Source: Ferrimicrobium sp.
Lineage (GTDB): Bacteria; Actinomycetota; Acidimicrobiia; Acidimicrobiales; Acidimicrobiaceae
Assembly: GCA_027365375.1 (NCBI GenBank)
Contig: DAHXNM010000060.1
Location: forward strand, 1 to 6,116
Direction of reading: 5' to 3'
Length of the DNA stretch: 6,116 nt
A model generated the notes under the pieces. It made no database searches. It saw nothing but the letters and a program-made list of their open reading frames with translations, and was not told where the DNA came from. The translations under genes and the position numbers were made by a program. Positions 4,690 through 6,116 of the stretch are shown here, piece by piece (position 1 is the stretch's first letter; each line of letters opens with the position of its first letter).

Positions 4690-6116
4690 CCCACCCCCCA
4701 ACCTCAGAGCCCTCTGGGGCCAATGTTCGTCTCTTTGCCATCCTGCTGGAGCAGCTTAACAGGCTCGGACTCCACCAGGTGGTGCTCGCTCCAGGCTCTC
4801 GTTCGACGCCGTTGGCCGTCGCGCTGGCAACTGCTCCTCTGTCGGTTTCGGTCTGCCTGGACGAGCGCGCGGCTGCATTCTTCGCCTGTGGCCTCGCTCG
4901 TCGGAGTGGTGCGCCGGTGATGGTGGTGACCACCTCGGGAACGGCGAGTCTTGAACTCCTACCGGCACTCGCGGAGGCCTCTCTCTCCGGTCTTCCGTTG
5001 TTGCTGGTGACGGCCGATCGTCCAACCCGACTCAAAGGGGTGAGTGCACCCCAGACACTCGATCAGATCCAAGCCATGGCGAGCTTTGTGCGCGCCACGA
5101 TCTCGTTGGAGTTTGTCAGCTCGCTTACCCCTCGTGATCTCGCCTCCGTCGCACTCCAGTTGGTCACCGAGTTAGGTGGGGCCCCAAATGGGCCAGGCCC
5201 GGTCCACCTGAACGTGGGTATCGAGGAGCCGCTCTTGGGACAGGTAGTCGAGGATGAACAGCGCCAGGCAACGGTACTCCAAGAAGGAGCACGACGCGGT
5301 GACATCGCCCTGCATCGCCCTCTCGCGCCTCGCTTAGCAGCGTTAGATCCAGAGGTGGCGAATGAGATCTTTCGCTCTGGGCGCTCGGGATGGTTGCTGC
5401 TCGGCGGCGTTAGTGAGAGCACCCATGAGACGATTGCGGCGGCAGAGGCCGTAACTAACCAGTTGGGTTGGACTCTGGCGGTCGATGCACGTACGCCATT
5501 GGCCCGGCGGGATACAACGGTGATCCACCTGGATCTACTGACCCGCGGATCCACTCCCACACCGGAAGTGGTGGTCGTGATCGGTGATTTTCCACTGGCT
5601 CGCAGCTCCATGAATGCCTTGCGAAGGGTTGTCGAGGCCGGTGGTGACGTGGTGACGCTTGGTGATCGGTTTGTGGTTCGTGATCCGGGGCGTTTTGTGA
5701 CGGCTGGGTATGTTGCCGATGTAGAGTCGACACTTCAGTCAGTGTTGACAGAGAGCCTGGCACCGGTCGAGAGGTCGCCAGTCGTCTCCGAACGGGTTCA
5801 GCTGCTTGCACTCGACCAGAGTATTGACCGCTCGCTGCAGAACTTTGCACAGGATCATCCTGCTACGGAGATCGCGGTCGCCCGCGCGCTCTATGGGTTG
5901 TTGGGAGGCGATGAAGCGCTATTTTCCTCCGCATCGATGCCGATTCGGTACCTTGATCAGTTCCGTGGCTATCACTCCGATCCACCGTTGGTGGCGATGA
6001 ACCGGGGAGCGAATGGGATTGACGGCGTTCTTTCGAGTTATCTAGGGTTCGCCCACGCAGAACCCCAACGCCTCACTGCACTCCTTGTGGGTGATCTCGC
6101 TACTCTCTATGACGTC
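4668..6116 (+). CDS. menD: 2-succinyl-5-enolpyruvyl-6-hydroxy-3-cyclohexene-1-carboxylate synthase (MenD), 3' end beyond window
   Basis: Thiamine-diphosphate enzyme joining isochorismate and 2-oxoglutarate, with loss of CO2, to make SEPHCHC, the first committed step of menaquinone synthesis; cytoplasmic. The window holds 483 codons of an expected 550 or so. The order is the N-terminal pyrimidine-binding domain (about 19-185), the central domain (about 210-365) and the start of the cofactor-binding domain (from about 395). Diagnostic motifs are VVLAPGSRSTPLA (38-50), DERAAAFFACGLA (65-77) with the ThDP-activating Glu66, TTSGTA (88-93), TADRP (115-119), SSASMPIRYLD (420-430), NRGANGIDG (445-453) and VGDLATLYD (474-482). 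The GTG start is backed by AAGGAG five bases upstream. A Pro/Ser-rich tail of about 18 residues precedes the first conserved helix and is coded on the opposite strand as menH. The gene is divergent from menH. Confidence 0.96.
   Translation, partial: MKSSASAPHPPTSEPSGANVRLFAILLEQLNRLGLHQVVLAPGSRSTPLAVALATAPLSVSVCLDERAAAFFACGLARRSGAPVMVVTTSGTASLELLPALAEASLSGLPLLLVTADRPTRLKGVSAPQTLDQIQAMASFVRATISLEFVSSLTPRDLASVALQLVTELGGAPNGPGPVHLNVGIEEPLLGQVVEDEQRQATVLQEGARRGDIALHRPLAPRLAALDPEVANEIFRSGRSGWLLLGGVSESTHETIAAAEAVTNQLGWTLAVDARTPLARRDTTVIHLDLLTRGSTPTPEVVVVIGDFPLARSSMNALRRVVEAGGDVVTLGDRFVVRDPGRFVTAGYVADVESTLQSVLTESLAPVERSPVVSERVQLLALDQSIDRSLQNFAQDHPATEIAVARALYGLLGGDEALFSSASMPIRYLDQFRGYHSDPPLVAMNRGANGIDGVLSSYLGFAHAEPQRLTALLVGDLATLYDV

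Noticed and set aside
5063..5611. 182-codon open frame on the minus strand
   Set aside because: Lies wholly antisense to menD, has low-complexity Arg/Ser/Pro/Thr composition and has no supporting start. MenD motifs are unmistakable on the other strand.
1..6116. CRISPR array, tRNA, rRNA, toxin-antitoxin pair, prophage or defence genes
   Set aside because: No regular spaced repeats, no structural RNA signatures and no recognisable genes of these kinds on either strand.

Overview
The window looks like chromosomal DNA from a bacterium that makes menaquinone and is probably an actinobacterium. The clues are a moderately high GC content, frequent GTG starts, a lipoprotein with a Ser/Thr-rich linker after its lipobox, and the style of the MenD and MenH proteins. 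A moderate-GC member of the Acidimicrobiia is my best guess, from general resemblance only. I see no tRNA, rRNA, CRISPR array, phage gene or complete insertion sequence.

Layout. (1) Positions 1-1195, minus strand: the N-terminal three quarters of an NAD(P)-dependent aldehyde dehydrogenase. Its family resemblance stops abruptly at about position 85, and the outermost 85 bases are much more AT-rich. (2) Positions 1301-3229, minus strand: a complete lipoprotein of the peptide/nickel-type ABC solute-binding family (SBP_bac_5). It lies upstream of the aldehyde dehydrogenase gene, and the 105-base gap between them holds a nested inverted repeat. (3) Positions 3230-3867: a 638-base stretch without an intact gene. 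It holds a good sigma70-type promoter firing toward the solute-binding gene, a leader with two tiny overlapping ORFs, an upstream 8-bp inverted repeat and a coding-like but broken fragment. (4) Positions 3868-4689, minus strand: menH. (5) Positions 4668-6116, plus strand: menD, running off the right edge.

How the genes relate. MenD makes SEPHCHC from isochorismate and 2-oxoglutarate, and MenH then eliminates pyruvate from it to give SHCHC. The two enzymes are therefore consecutive in menaquinone synthesis. Their genes are divergent, and their 5' ends appear to overlap, so each promoter must lie inside the other gene. The solute-binding lipoprotein and the aldehyde dehydrogenase look like a co-transcribed pair, possibly uptake followed by oxidation of an aldehyde-yielding compound. 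No permease or ATPase is in view, and the substrate cannot be read from the sequence.

I found no clearly new multi-gene system. The points most worth a second look are the abrupt end of the aldehyde dehydrogenase, the head-to-head menD/menH overlap, the leader of the solute-binding gene and the broken fragment downstream of menH.
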